From Quillaja saponaria (lineage: Eukaryota > Streptophyta > Magnoliopsida > Fabales > Quillajaceae), in assembly GCA_029379385.1 (NCBI GenBank), contig CM055618.1, positions 258,134 to 322,133 on the forward strand: 64,000 nt of DNA, given 5' to 3'. The position numbers and the translations under genes are program-made. This document shows, in pieces, positions 1 to 11,683 of this stretch (the first letter of the stretch is position 1; the number at the start of each line of letters is the position of its first letter). The notes below the pieces were generated by a model. That model saw only the letters and a program-made list of their open reading frames with translations. It did no database searches and was not told the DNA's origin.

Positions 1-99
1 ACTTTATTATAAGAGTTGCTCTTCTATGGATGATTCATAATTTTCCTACTTACAGAATGACTTCTCGGTAGAGTACTCATGGTAGACTATTATGTCCTA

Positions 100-1020
100 T
101 ATATATGAAACATACAAAATCTTTCACACTAAAGAATGGTACAAAAATAATGTTGGTTTGATTGCCATCAGCAATTGTTGCTTGAGAATCATCTGTTTCG
201 AAAGTAAAGAAACAATTTTCGAAAGAACACCATTGAGAAAAATTCATCACCTCCCAGATTGTCGAGTGATGTGGTTTTTGCCGGGGTTAGATCATTTGAT
301 GTTTCAACTTACAAAAATGATCATAATTGTGTAAAGATGAGCATATTTTGGGAGTTTCCGTTTTAGTTTACCAACCTACTACGCTATAACTTAGACGTTA
401 TGCATATTGAGAAGAATGTGTTTAACTATATTTTTAATATTGTTATAGACTTTAAAGGTAAAAGCAAGGACATTTTACGAGCACATCAAGATTTGAAAGA
501 GATATGTCATTGACCAGAATTAGAGCTACGTAAGGTTAATAGAAAATGGTTAAAGCTGAAAGCAACCTACGCTCTGAGCAAGGATGATAAGAGATTGGTT
601 TGTGAATGAATCAAGAATGATGTGAAGTTCTTTGATAGTTATGCTTCTAACTCGTCTCGTTATGTAAACATGAAAGAATCAAAGTTTATGGTATGAAGAG
701 TCATGACTATCATGTGTTCATGTAGAGATTATTACTATTTTCATTTCGAGACTTTATTCCGAAGCCAATTTGGGATCCTATTACATAACTTAGTAATTTC
801 TTTTGGGATATTTGTGTAATTGAACTGAGTGTTCCACTATGAAGCAACTTGAGTCAAATATACCTGTGATGCTTTGTAAGTTGAAAATTAAGTTAATACC
901 TGGTTTTTTGGATCCTATGAAACTTTTGCCGATTTACTTGGCTTATGAGGTCAAAGTTGGTGGCCTAGTGCTATATCGGTAGATGAATCATTTTGAAAGA
1001 TAACTTTCAAATTTCTTGCA
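100..1020 (+). pseudogene. TNP2-type CACTA transposase, broken
   Basis: TNP2 is the transposase of plant CACTA elements; it acts in the nucleus on the element ends. Pieces of it can be read across changing frames. Near 340-480 is the conserved stretch containing LDVMHIEKNVF, followed by a segment rich in KGKSKD. Near 690-760 is the block around SHDYHVF, and near 930-1000 the block around AYEVKVGG with a stop where the family has tryptophan. The same blocks occur in copy 2 at 54100-54640. At least several stops and frame changes interrupt the reading, and upstream parts are off the window. Confidence 0.8.
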
Positions 1021-1540
1021 TTGGTTATTCTTTTTATTACAATTGTATATTAAATAACATTCATTAATAGGATGATGCATAATCTATATAAAAAAAAAAG
1101 GAAAAAAAAAAGAAGAAGCACAGATTGAGGGCTCAATTATTGAAGCTTACATACTTGAGGAAACATCAAATTTTTGCTTCCTTTACTTAGTAAGAAATGT
1201 GTGTACAAAGATAAGAGAACTGGGCCAAAATGATGATGACAATATTGATCCAACTAGTCGAGCATCTATATTTTTTTTTATCCTGGTAAAACTATTAGAT
1301 GTGCTCGGTCTAAACTACTAGAAGATTACGAGTAAAGTAGTGATATATGTCATTCTTAACTGCGAAAAGATTGGGCCTTTCAAAAACTCTACATTGATAC
1401 CTTCAAACTTTTTACACACAGCTTATCTTGTTATATATTTGGTTATAGTCAATTCAATTCAATAATAAGAGTTAATGATCTCAATATCATTGATGAACAA
1501 CTCGAGAGACTTCGTGAAAGGGAATTTTTGTAATGTCTAC
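1021..1540 (+). pseudogene. DUF4218 region of CACTA transposase, broken
   Basis: DUF4218 follows TNP2 in the plant CACTA transposase. Near 1120-1190 the translation contains GSIIEAYILEETSNF, matching the corresponding GSI/DSI-EAY-LEE motif of the family (compare 54720-54810). Near 1200-1330 come remnants around CTKIRELGQND and a segment ending in ARSKLLEDYE, and near 1495-1530 the short piece EQLERLRERE. An A/G-rich run at 1088-1117 and several stops separate the pieces. The coding function is lost. Confidence 0.65.
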
Positions 1541-1628
1541 GCCAACTAGTAAGAATTTCATCAATTATAATTAAACTTAAATCTATTTTATTAATGACTT
1601 CTTTATTCTTACATATGTCATAATTATA

Positions 1629-2381
1629 TAGGTAGTGATGTAAGTGTTGATGAACACGTACGTGATATAGTTATGGGTCCAAATCGGTTTGCCCACTCTT
1701 ACAATAGATACATTGTAAATGGTTATAGGTTTTCATACAAAACATCATGCAAAAAACAAAAATACAATAAATAGTGGTGTTTATGTGAAGGGAAGCTGTT
1801 ATAATGCATGTGATTATAATTTTTACGGTATGTTGACCGATGTGATTGAGTTGGAGTATGAGGGTCCCAACAATAAAGTTGTCTTGTTCAAGTGTCGATA
1901 GTATGATTCTTTTGACAAATAACTTAAAGTTGACCCCCAACATGGTTTGATTGAGATAAATCACAAATCAAAACTTAACTTGGACAAGCCATTTGCATTA
2001 GATTATCAAGTGACACAAGTCTTTAATGCAGAATATCTAACTAAAAAAGAAAGAAAAGAAAGACTTGGTTGGTGGGTAATATATCAAGTGAAACCAAGAA
2101 ATTTTGTTAATTTACCAATGAGTGAAGATAACATTGAAAATATAGTGCGAATTCATTCAAACTTTTTTCAAGATCAAGAAACCCAATGTCTAGTTTCGGT
2201 TACTATTAAAGATGATGACAGTCTCCCTAAATCACTCCATGATGGAAATGTGACGGAAGAAGTTAATCAAAATGAGCTTCTTCAATCAAAGAGCAAAAAA
2301 CATGCTAGGATAATTGTTAATGATGACTTTATTGATGATAATAAACAGGAAGAGTTGATCGATGAAAATGATGAGAAATAG
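1629..2381 (+). pseudogene. DUF4216 C-terminal region of CACTA transposase
   Basis: DUF4216 is the last conserved domain of plant CACTA transposases. In one frame 1635-1901 gives NRYIVNGYRFHTKHHAKN, then NSGVYVKGSCYN and DFYGM-like residues, ending FKCR before a TAG that stands where the family has W (C-D-W-Y-D). After a short interval 1947-2381 reads on as a clean 144-codon stretch with HGLIEINHKSKLN-like residues, a GWWV motif, and an acidic tail containing ARIIVNDDFIDD. The tail closely parallels that of copy 2 (55720-56030), showing one family. The stop and a frame change make it a pseudogene. Confidence 0.8.
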
Positions 2382-2614
2382 TAGTTCTTTACTTATAAAT
2401 ATGCAAGTATACTTATATATAGCTCATATCTTAATTAAGACATTGTTATTTACTAGCTAGTTTTATTATTAATTATATAAATAACTAACATAATCATTTA
2501 ATTCGATATTTCATGTACATATATTACACAGTCATTCTTAAAGGTACAAATTCTTTTAATTTAATTTTCATTATAGGATTCTTAAGTAGTATTTTTATTC
2601 TGAAGTTATACTTT

Positions 2615-3465
2615 AAATGTTTACCTTTTAGTTTGAATGGCAAAACGGTCAAACACAAGTTTATTTTGGATTCCAAGGGTACCGGCATAACTGTAGGGAC
2701 GAATAAGAACTATAGCAAGAAACGAAATGTCATTTGGATAAACAGTTAGGATATTAGAACAATATTACAATTTCAAGGCAAAACCTTTGTAACTCTAGGT
2801 TTAGAGGGCAAACTAGTTAAATATAAGTTCGTTTTGGATTTCAGGAGTACTGACGCCACCGTAGGGATGACTAAGACTTATAGGAACAAATATAATTTCA
2901 TTTGGATAAATGGTTGGGATATTAAAGCAATTTTATAGTTTCAAGACAAAGCCTTTGTAACTCTGGGTTCGATGGCAAAACGGTCAAATATAAGTCTGTT
3001 TTGGATTCCCGGAGTACTAGGACAACCGTAGGGATGAATAAAACCTATAAGAAGAAATATAATGTCATTTGGATCAATAGTTAGGATATTAATACAATAT
3101 TACAGTTTCAAGGCAAAACTTTTGTAACTCTAGGTTCGAGGGGTAACACAATCAAACACAAATCTGTTTTGGATTACGGGAGTACTAGCATGACCGTGGA
3201 GATGAATAAAACTTATATGAAGAAACAAAATGTAATTTAGATCAACAGTTAGGATATTAAAACTATTTTGAAGGCAAAACCTTTGTAACTCTAGGTTAGC
3301 GCCATGGGGCAAAATGGTCAAATACAAGTCTGTTTTGGATTTTGAAAGTATAGGCACAACTCTAAGGATGAATAAGACTTGTAAGAAGAAATAGAATACC
3401 ATTTAGATTAACAGTTCAAATATTAGGACAAAGTTATAGTTTGAAGACAAAACCTTTAACTTATA
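2615..3465 (+). repeat. Tandem repeat array, about 167-bp unit, five copies, inside CACTA copy 1
   Basis: A motif like GTAGGGATGAATAAGACTTA recurs near 2693, 2861, 3028, 3196 and 3361, a spacing of about 165-168 bp. Each unit also carries a GG-AAAACGGTCAAATACAAG stretch, TCTGTTTTGGATT, and a TTTCAAGGCAAAACCTTTG stretch. Units are diverged from one another. It lies between the DUF4216 region and the 3' end of the CACTA element. The same unit forms a second array at 31180-32290. Confidence 0.9.
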
Positions 3466-4140
3466 TACATATTAAGTTAGGTTAAATATAACTACTTCCA
3501 ACTTATTTATTTTGATGAATTCATGTTGCACCTGATCCTACATCTATGCCTTTACAGCTCAGTTAGGATATATAATGAGCAAACTCGAGAAGATGAAGAC
3601 AAGTTAGGATTATGAGATGGTTTTTTCTACAATATTTGTAAATAATTTTAATCTTATGTACGATGAATTTTGTATAATATTTTATTATTTTTATGAAATT
3701 TGGAATTTATATATAAATATACAGGTATTTACAAGTACAAAATTACAAACTGTATAAAGGAAAAATAATAAAAATAAAATATTTATGCCATCTACATTAG
3801 CAAGTTGGAGTTTTTGCGTCTACTAGATGCAGACACTAACAAAATTATAAATTTAAAATCAAGTGTGTTTGTATTTTCTGTGCTAGTCATGTAGATAAAG
3901 AAATATTATGTTTACGTTTCTGCATCTGTAGTCCAGACATTGATAAGTGGCAAAAAAATTTAGGTTTCCAAATTTTGTATTTGTTAGCCACAAGTTACTA
4001 TTCATTTGTGTATGTGCAAAAGCAAAAAAAATTATTTAAGGCTAGTATTATTGCATCTGCCTTCCTGCTTTTATGCATAGCTGCTTATATGCATTTGTAT
4101 TTGCAATATCTGTGTCTGCCATGGGCAGAAGATCACCATC
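3466..4140 (+). repeat. CACTA copy 1 3' subterminal region
   Basis: Noncoding AT-rich DNA that aligns by eye with 32290-32900. Shared blocks include TTAAGTTAG near the start, CAGTTAGGATA, GAGCAAACT, GTATTTACAGGTA and several GCATCTG/CAGATGC-like short motifs in both orientations (for example around 3818-3833, 3920-3935 and 4055-4065). Short subterminal repeats in both orientations are typical transposase-binding sites of CACTA elements. No terminal CACTA motif is seen at 4140. Confidence 0.7.
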
Positions 4141-4144
4141 CCTG

Positions 4145-5400
4145 ATCAACTAGAATGACTTCCTAAAATGATAAGGTATGATTATGAATTGAGGTACAAA
4201 AAAAGAGTCTAGCAATATAACAGTTGACGCACTTTCAAAAATAAAAAATGATGAAGTGAAGGAGGAAACTGTGCTTATGGCTATCAGTGGCATTAATACA
4301 ACTCTATTAGACCAGGTGCAACTTACTTGGCTAATAGATCATCATTTATAGGAAGTAATTAGATCTAAGTAGCACGATCCTACTCAACTACCTAAGTTCC
4401 AGTAGGAGAATAATCAATTGAAGAGGAATAAGAAACTTGTAGTGGGCAAAGACAAGGATTTAAGGGCTACCTTATTACATTAATTCGACAACAGTGCCTT
4501 GGAATGCCATTCTAGCTATCAGACTACACTCAACAGGATCAAGGCAGTTTTCTATTGGAAAGGTATAAGGAAGGATGTCAGGCAGCATATAAGAGAGTGT
4601 GATATCTGTCACGGAACTAAATACATACCTCAAGCCCTTCAAGGTTTGCTGCAGTCATTACCCATTCCCACAAGGGTTTAGACTGACATTGGTATAGACT
4701 TTATTGAAGGGATGCCTAGATCACAAAGGTCTGATGTCATATTTGTTGTGGTGGATAGATTGAGCAAGTAAAATCATTTTATAACTTTGACTCATCCTTT
4801 TACTGTAGCTACAATAGCTCAAGCATTCTTAGATTAGCTCTTTAAACTACATAGGGTGCCTAAGTCAATAGTGTATGATAGGGACAAAATATTCTAAAGT
4901 TCATTTGGAAAGAGTTACTGAAGAAATGAGGGTGAAGTTGAATTTGTCCATTGCCTATCATCCATAGTCAGATGGGCAAATTGAATTGTTAAACCAATGT
5001 CTTGAAACCTATTTGAGGTATATGTTTGTTGATAAACCTAAAGAATGGGAAAAATGGTTATATTTGGCAGAATTCTGGTACAATACCAACTTCCATTCTG
5101 CCTTTCTAACAACACCATATAAGGTAGTCTATGGTCAAACCCACCCACGCACTTGTCTTACACTCTAGGATATTCTTCCAATGACATGGTTGATAGAGAT
5201 TGCTCTTAAGTTGTTGAATTTCCATTTGCTCAGGGCTCAAGATAGGATGAAAATACAAGTAGATAAGAGGAGGATTGACAAAGAATTTCAAGAAGGTGAT
5301 TGGATATATCTCAAGCTACAACCATACAGATAGCTTTCCATAGCCAACAGACTATTTCATAAATTGTCTTCTAAATTCTATAGACTATATCAGATTATCT
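4145..5400 (+). pseudogene. Ty3/gypsy pol fragment: RNase H end and integrase
   Basis: A chromovirus-type gypsy polyprotein piece read mainly in one frame. It starts with the RNase H C-terminus (VDALSK at about 4227-4244), then the integrase zinc-binding region (CHSSYQTT, then C-x2-C in CDICHG at 4599-4616). The core shows DIGIDFIEGMP and VVVDRLSK near 4684-4770, then AYHP-SDGQIE near 4955-4988 with W/Q-type changes to stop, and EWEKWLYLAEFWYNT near 5042-5090. It ends at YRLYQII where copia-family repeat DNA begins. About seven in-frame TAG/TGA/TAA codons are visible and no LTR adjoins it, so it is a truncated relic. Confidence 0.9.
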
Positions 5401-6075
5401 ACCCAATGGAGATAGATTTTTCAAAGGCTAAGATGCTCTAATTTTGATTTCATGCGTTGATCATGAGATCCTAAATGCATTTTACATTCTTTGCTTAAAG
5501 GAAATTTTGTAATGATGCACATTGGATTCATGTAAAATAAATTTTTATTCTCAGTTATTAATTACTCCAATTGTTTGACATGTTACATTCCTGGCCTAGA
5601 AGGTTTATCTACCCAAAGAGGATGAACTTTTCGAAAGCTAGGGTGCTCTCATGTTTTGTTTTCAAGGGTTGATTAAGAGATCCTAATGACATGTTACATT
5701 CTCTGCCTAAAAAGAAGTTCGTAATGATGCGACTTGGATTCATGTAAAATAAATTCTTATTCTTGGTTACCCATTTTGTTTGATATATTGCATTCTCGAC
5801 CTAGAAGGTCTATCTACCCAAAAAGGATGGATTTTTTGAAGCTTAGGATGCTCTTATGTTTCAGTTTCATAGGTTGTACATGAGATCTTAATGGCATGTT
5901 ACATTATCTACCTAAAGGGGAGTTTATGATGATGCACCTTAGAATCATGTACTTGAGATCCTAATGGCATGTTACATTCTCTGCCTAAAAGGGAGTGTGA
6001 AATGATGCGCCTTGGAATCATATTGAATAAGTTTTTATTTTTAATTATTAATTACCATGATTGTTTGGTATCTTC
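5391..6075 (+). repeat. Tandem repeats of about 205 bp, three units, 5' part of copia copy 1
   Basis: Each unit begins with a motif like AAGGTTTATCTACCCAAAGA (near 5391, 5600 and 5803) and contains GAGATCCTAATGGCATGTTAC, TGATGCACCTTGGATTCATG and a closing TTGCATTC-like stretch. The third unit has a further internal duplication of about 60 bp (near 5890-6010). Two units of the same sequence occur at 43367-43770 in front of the second copia copy, so the repeats belong to the element's 5' untranslated region or LTR. Confidence 0.85.
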
Positions 6076-6139
6076 CATTATTCTATTTTGAATCATCTAC
6101 TTTCTTGTTAACAATAATACTATTTTTATTGAATTGTTA

Positions 6140-6650
6140 AATGAGTCGTATTTTAAGCAGTGGAAGTAAGACATTGAGTTTGCCCTAAAAAATATGAACA
6201 TGATTTAATCATGTGTGATGATCTTGTTTCTTTTCATATTGTTAGCATTAATACTTAGAAATAAGTTTTTGAATTAAGGGAGAGATATATTAGGTTAAGC
6301 TTAATCTGCCTTAAAATATCAATCTCTTAACACCTCACGTGTGGTTTGTCCGAAACTAAGGGCGACTTCTAAGTTTCTCAGTACAAATGTAGTTTTAACA
6401 AATGTTTTCAAGGTAAGTTGAAACATACTTATCATAAGAAATCTCAGGATACAAAAAGGCATAGTAACAACTAAAAGCCTAATGTGGGTGGTCTTAAGAC
6501 TATCAAGAAAATGGACCTAATATGCTTTTAGTGCAATAAAAAAGGTCATGTAAAGGCATATTGCATTAAATTCATGTCTTAGTTTAATAACCAAGAAATA
6601 TGTTGGAAAACAATAGGAAGCCAAGTTAATAAAAGATAAAACTTTGAGTC
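6140..6650 (+). pseudogene. copia gag remnant with zinc knuckle
   Basis: Gag forms the virus-like particle. The start is seen as a WK-DIEL-like segment near 6160-6200, clearer in copy 2 at 43855-43905. Near 6320-6370 comes VVCPKLRATSKFLS-like sequence. At 6522-6564 is a C-x2-C-x4-H-x4-C nucleic-acid-binding knuckle, CF(stop)CNKKGHVKAYC. The stop inside the knuckle is TAG, and the second copy has TAG at the same codon. Other stops and frame changes occur throughout. Confidence 0.75.
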
Positions 6651-7890
6651 GGTAATGATGTCAAAGTGTATTTGTTGGAGTCACATTTTCATGGTTCGAA
6701 AGTGATTTTCAACATGTATGTGAAATTTGATTTTAATTTTCCCATTAGACAAAATAATCATTTAATTTTTAATTTTGATAATTTTAAAGCTCAAATGCTT
6801 AAATTTTTTTTTTTTTTTTGGTGGATGTGTTTAACTCCTCCAAATATAATACTCTTCATTTCATACTAAGAAAATTTGTTTCCAAAATATTTCTTATTAA
6901 AGAAAAATCATAATGTTTTGACATAAATGTCCATGTCAAATTTTAAGCGAAAGAGTTGAAAAACTCATAAAGGATGTTATTCCCCTTACTTGTTTTTGGA
7001 AACTTAAGGTTAATATTGTGTTGGGAATAAATTGAACAAAAACAGTGAAAAAGGAGGAAACCAATTTTTCAAATCTTAGATTTTTCATAATGATTTCAGT
7101 GAACCTTATTACACCAATTTGTTTTTATCATTTTTATTAAATACTTTTCCTGTTTTGGTTTTTTCTACTTGATTAATCTGATTGTCTTGAAAATTTAAAA
7201 TTTTCAAAATTGAAGTTGAAATAAAATTAGAAAAATTTATTAAAACCTTAAGGTTAATCGTGGTGATAGTATTATGGAAAACATAATGTTGATAGACAAC
7301 ATATGGGATTGGCAAAGTGTATGTTTGTAACGTAATATACCATGCTTGGTAACCCTAAACAAAGTGTTGTGGCCGAAAGGAGTAATTGTACTCTTAAGGG
7401 CATGACAAAAAATATGATGAATATGTCAACTTTCCTGAATACTTTTGGGGAGAAGTCTCTAAACAGGCTTGTACATCCTTAAAAGGTTCCCAGTAAATGA
7501 GGGTTTAAAATACTTTTGAGTTATGAACTGGATGAAATTCTAGCGTGAACCTTTTTTGCGTCTAAGGGTGTCAAGTTGAAATGAAAGTATATATCCCAAA
7601 TGAGAAGAAAATTGACCATGTTTCTACTCTCTGTTATTTCACTAGTTATCTAGATCATTCTGAGGCATACAGGTTCTATCCACATGTGGAACTAAGATAA
7701 TAGCATCTCACACTGCTAAGTTCTTTGAATTAGATTTGTTGAGTTGGAAAGGTTTTCAACTACTAGTAAAGAAAGAGAAAAATTAGTTATTCTACATGTC
7801 TTGACAAAAACCACATCACCTGTACATGCGCTGAGAACAGGTGATACAGGTGATAGGGGAAAGTTAAGAATAATTGAAACTGTCACACTG
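6650..7890 (+). pseudogene. copia protease/integrase region, broken
   Basis: Near 7340-7480 the reading contains NPKQSVVAERSN and MTKNMMNMSTF, the copia integrase hallmark that normally reads G-x-PQQNGVAER-NRT. VPSK follows near 7488. Near 7685-7760 is a stretch around GTKIIASHTAKFFE. The protease and the integrase zinc finger can only be guessed from position. The parallel region in copy 2 is 44330-45460 (SPEQSAVDERLT at about 45028-45063). It is frameshifted and has stops. Confidence 0.75.
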
Positions 7891-8079
7891 GTTCTCATTA
7901 ACTGTCACACTGGTTCCTGATGTAGTTCCTTACCATTAGAACCCAGTTGCATAAACACTTGCCTATAGCCTATTGTTGGGTATGTGGATTGATGTTATGT
8001 GAGATATGATACAGTCCATAGCACATAATGGTGTATCAGAGTTGGTTGAACTTCTATAGTGTTTTATATTCAATAAGGT

Positions 8080-9385
8080 GTAAGTGGGTTAACAAGGGGA
8101 GATTGATTGTTATAAAATAAAACTTGTCACCAAGGGTTTTCACTTAAAGAGAATGTGTGTTTTTAGTGACTTTCTCCTTTCTCAACTAAAATAATAATAT
8201 ATTAAATAAATAAAATTCTTTTGGGTGATCGTTGGCTTGGTGACTCATTTATCAACCTTCCGTTGTTTCAAATGGATGTGAAAACATCTTTCTTGAATGG
8301 AAACCTTACAAAGCATGTTTACATGGTGAAGATTTCAAAGAGAATGAAGGTAATAATCTTATTTGTAGGTTTAACAAATCTATCAAATAGTATTATAAAA
8401 GCATCCTGATAATGGTTCTTGAAATTTTGATAAGATAGTCATATCTTTTAGTTATGTTAAGAATAAGGTTGATAAATAGATATACCTTGAGTTCAGTTGG
8501 AGCAAGTTTATCACATCTTGATAATGACATTGATTTATTTCATGACACAAAGTTGATTTTGTCTAAGACCTTTGACATGAAGGATCTTGGATAAGCATCT
8601 CTTGTCTTTGATATTGAGATATACAGAGATAGGTCTCATTTTTGTTAGGTCCTAAACCTATATTGATCTAGTGATATATAAGTTTAATATGCACAAATGT
8701 AAGTTTAGGGATATGGCTATTGTCAAGAGTGACAAGCTCATTTAAATTAGTGTCTCGTTAATAAGTCTTAGAGAAAGTCCATGAGAAAGGTGATTTATGC
8801 CAGTGCAGTCAAAAGCTTGTATGCTTAGGTTGTATTAGTTATGAAATTGCTTTTGCAGTGGGAGTTTTTAGCACAGTCAAACCCGGGATCAAAACATTAA
8901 GTTATGAAATATTTACAAAGAACCATAGTTTTTATACTAGTACATAGAATGATTGATCACCTTAAATTAATTTGTTAATCTGATTCTAACTTTGCTAGTT
9001 GTAAAGATGATGTTAAATCTATTTCATGATATATTTTCATGTTAAATTGGGAAGCTACATCTTGAAAATGTTCTAAGCAAAAGTTTATTTCACTATGCAA
9101 GCTGAGTTTGTTGCTTGTTATAGAACATCCAAGCATGGTACGTGGTTGAAGAACATGATAACTTTTCTTTGTGTGGTTGTCTCAATTTTTAAACTATTTA
9201 AGATCTATTGTAACAATAATTCTACTGTGTTCTTCTTAAACAATAATAAGATTTCTAATGCTAGGGATTTTGTGAAAAAATTAGATATTGTGTTTGAACA
9301 TATTAATTCAGAAAACTATTGGCAAATCCTTAAACTAAGGAACTTAGGATTGGCTTTTTCAAAAATCATGTTGATAACATGAGTA
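8080..9385 (+). pseudogene. copia reverse transcriptase and RNase H, broken
   Basis: RT is marked by YKIKLVTKGFH near 8115-8150 and by FQMDVKTSFLNGNL at about 8266-8307, the conserved copia motif with the first catalytic aspartate. Near 8570-8630 is the MKDLG-like segment. The RNase H/C-terminal block runs from about 8985 (CKDDVKS) to 9385: AEFVACY at about 9100-9120, then HGTWLKNMI, IYCNNNSTVFF and LDIVFEHI. Family members have D in IYCDNNS, so N here is a changed residue. Stops and small indels make it nonfunctional. Confidence 0.85.
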
Positions 9386-9873
9386 TTGTAAAGTCCTTTG
9401 ATGTTTTTATTTGTTGGAGTTTGCTTTGATTCATTCAAACTAGTTAGCATATTATGTATGTTAAATGACCCAAATTTTATTTACATCCTTGTTGATGGTG
9501 TGTTATGTTGATGAAAATAATAGTTATTTTCATTATAACATAATTAATATTGTATGTTCACATATGGTTATATGACATGTCATTGCAATAAAATCTTAAG
9601 ACTTCGTGTTTACCTTAATTATAATGATTCAATTTGAAAGTATGTCTTAAAATAACACTAGTTGGATATCTCGAGATGTTGGTTGAGACATACAAGGTTA
9701 AATTAAGTTTATGTGACTTCTAGTGCTTCTTGGAAGTATCTAGTTTTTTATGAAATCACCCAAAGGACCGATAATGAAAATAGCATATATTGATCACAGT
9801 TGGATACTATTTTCTTGCCATACTACCATAACTAGATCTCTTGCAGATTAGGTTCTTGCCATTGGTCTTGTAT

Positions 9874-11542
9874 TGTTAGTAGTATGCCCTACAAGCCAAT
9901 GATATTAGATGTCTATGGTATATTACTTATAAATACAGTCTTATTCATTTATTAATAAAATGAATATGTTTCATTATTATATGGTATTATTATTTATCAT
10001 GTACTTTAATTGCTAGTTAATTCTTTAGTATGAACATGATAAATCCCATAGAATATAAGCAATGAAAATAAGAACCATGATGTGATCATGCTTATGAGAT
10101 AATATTTCTTAAGCCTTGTTCTTAAATATTCCTAATCATAGGATCATTAATAATGGGAATTAATGATCTGGTTAGATTAGTACATGTTATATTAGCTCAA
10201 ATGTTGAGGGTGATTGATCTCATGATCACTTTTGTAGTGGACACTATAATAAACATGTAGGTGCTTGTTAGAGAACAAGTTCACTGAATTGACTTGATCA
10301 TAGAATACTTATATGGACTTTTACATAGTTGTCAATGAGTGTTCTTCGTTGTAATGGTGCAAATGATCTTCAAACCTGAGGCATCATAGATACCTTGTAC
10401 GTAGGTTATTATGCTTTGATGCTATCTAAGTATAATTCACCATGGGTTATATAGAGATAGATGTTGGGTATGACTATCTATGTATGAAGGTATATGAATG
10501 TACAATAAGACATAATTCAGACATAATTCAGTAAAGAGAGAGAATGTTCTCTGTTATCTAATTAAGACATAATTCAGAAAGTCCCTGGCCAGGGTGGTGT
10601 GAAACTAGATTAAAGAATTTAAGTTTCACCATATGAGTTATGACTTATAAATAGATACATCAGATTAAACAATTTAGGGTTTGACATTAATCCATACTCT
10701 AAGTTTAATCAGGAACATTGAATGATGGAAAGATTGAATTGCATGGTAGCTAACAACGGAAAGGTTCACAAATAAATTTATATTATCTGGGTAGTCATCA
10801 TATGCTGCTAGGCATCAATCTTGACTTGTAGGTAACCCGAGAATTAATTTAATAATTAATTCTCATTAATGGGTAAATCAAAATTAGTTTTGATTTAAAT
10901 TAATTAAATGTGGATCTAATTGAAAAATACATTAAGTTAATGTGGCCTACTGCCAGTTTAATATGAACCTAAAGGGTCATACACAAATGGATGCAATTTG
11001 ATTAAGATAAGTTTTGGGCTTTCATGTAATTACAAACAAATGATATTTGAAATTTAAAATAGGATTAAATTTGATGAGATTTTCCTATTTTATCTAAAAG
11101 TCTCTAATAGATAAGATCTGATCTTATTATTTAGAGTTCAGTTATATCATACTTAAATAAGGTTAGACCTGATAAGTAACGTACGTAACTTTTATTCAGA
11201 TATCACAGAGCCAAAATTCTCTGCAGAGAATTATTGGCAAACTGAGTTTTTGTGAGATGTGAGAAAATCTCATCACTTGTGCTAGCACACAAGGAGATTT
11301 TTGGTAGCCAACACATAGCTCTTGATCAAATCATTCGGTGTGGATACATTTAGAGGTTGTACACCCTGTACAACTTATGGATCAAAAGTTAAGATCGTCC
11401 TAATCGCTTCAAGAGGTAATATTCTATTTATAAGAGTAATAGAAAACATTGATTCATAAACAATAGAGATTTATCCTAGGAATTTGGTTATGCCAATTTT
11501 TTTTAAAATTTCCGTTGTGCCGGTATAATCAAAATCCCTACA
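9874..11542 (+). mobile_element. Probable solo LTR (copia-like) nested in copia copy 1
   Basis: The segment starts TGTTAGTAGTATGCCCTACA and ends in AAAATCCCTACA, that is TG...CA, with no coding sequence between. The opening and the closing CCGGTATAATCAAAATCCC-like end resemble LTRs of a common plant copia group. It sits between the RNase H region of copia copy 1 and that element's polypurine tract and LTR start (about 11684-11700), so it splits the 3' untranslated region. I could not find a clean 5-bp target duplication (TGTAT before, GTTGA after). Strand is set by the TG/CA reading and is provisional. Confidence 0.5.
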
Positions 11543-11683
11543 GTTGATAACTTAGTTGGACTGGATTGTTGTTTGAGGTACATCTTAAGACCAATGTTTA
11601 AAATTGTGGTCACATAAAAGTTATAAAGAGTTGTTTTCTAAAATATGTTTTCAAGTTTTTAAAGACACAATCAATGTTGCCCA

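Larger units (their letters stand above)
1..4140 (+). mobile_element. CACTA (En/Spm) DNA transposon, decayed 3' part (copy 1)
   Basis: The order of parts is that of a plant CACTA element: TNP2 transposase, DUF4218, DUF4216, then a noncoding 3' region with tandem repeats. The 5' end lies off the window. The 3' noncoding part (about 3460-4140) is clearly similar to 32290-32923, where a related element ends in a CACTA-type inverted repeat. Here no terminal CACTA repeat is visible before gypsy sequence begins near 4145, so the end has been lost or overwritten. Stops and frameshifts run through all coding parts, so the copy cannot make a transposase. The family call is secure; the right boundary is approximate. 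Confidence 0.85.

Noticed and set aside
9869..11547. A perfect 5-bp target duplication for the nested LTR
   Set aside because: TGTAT before and GTTGA after do not match; the ends may be off by a few bases or decayed.
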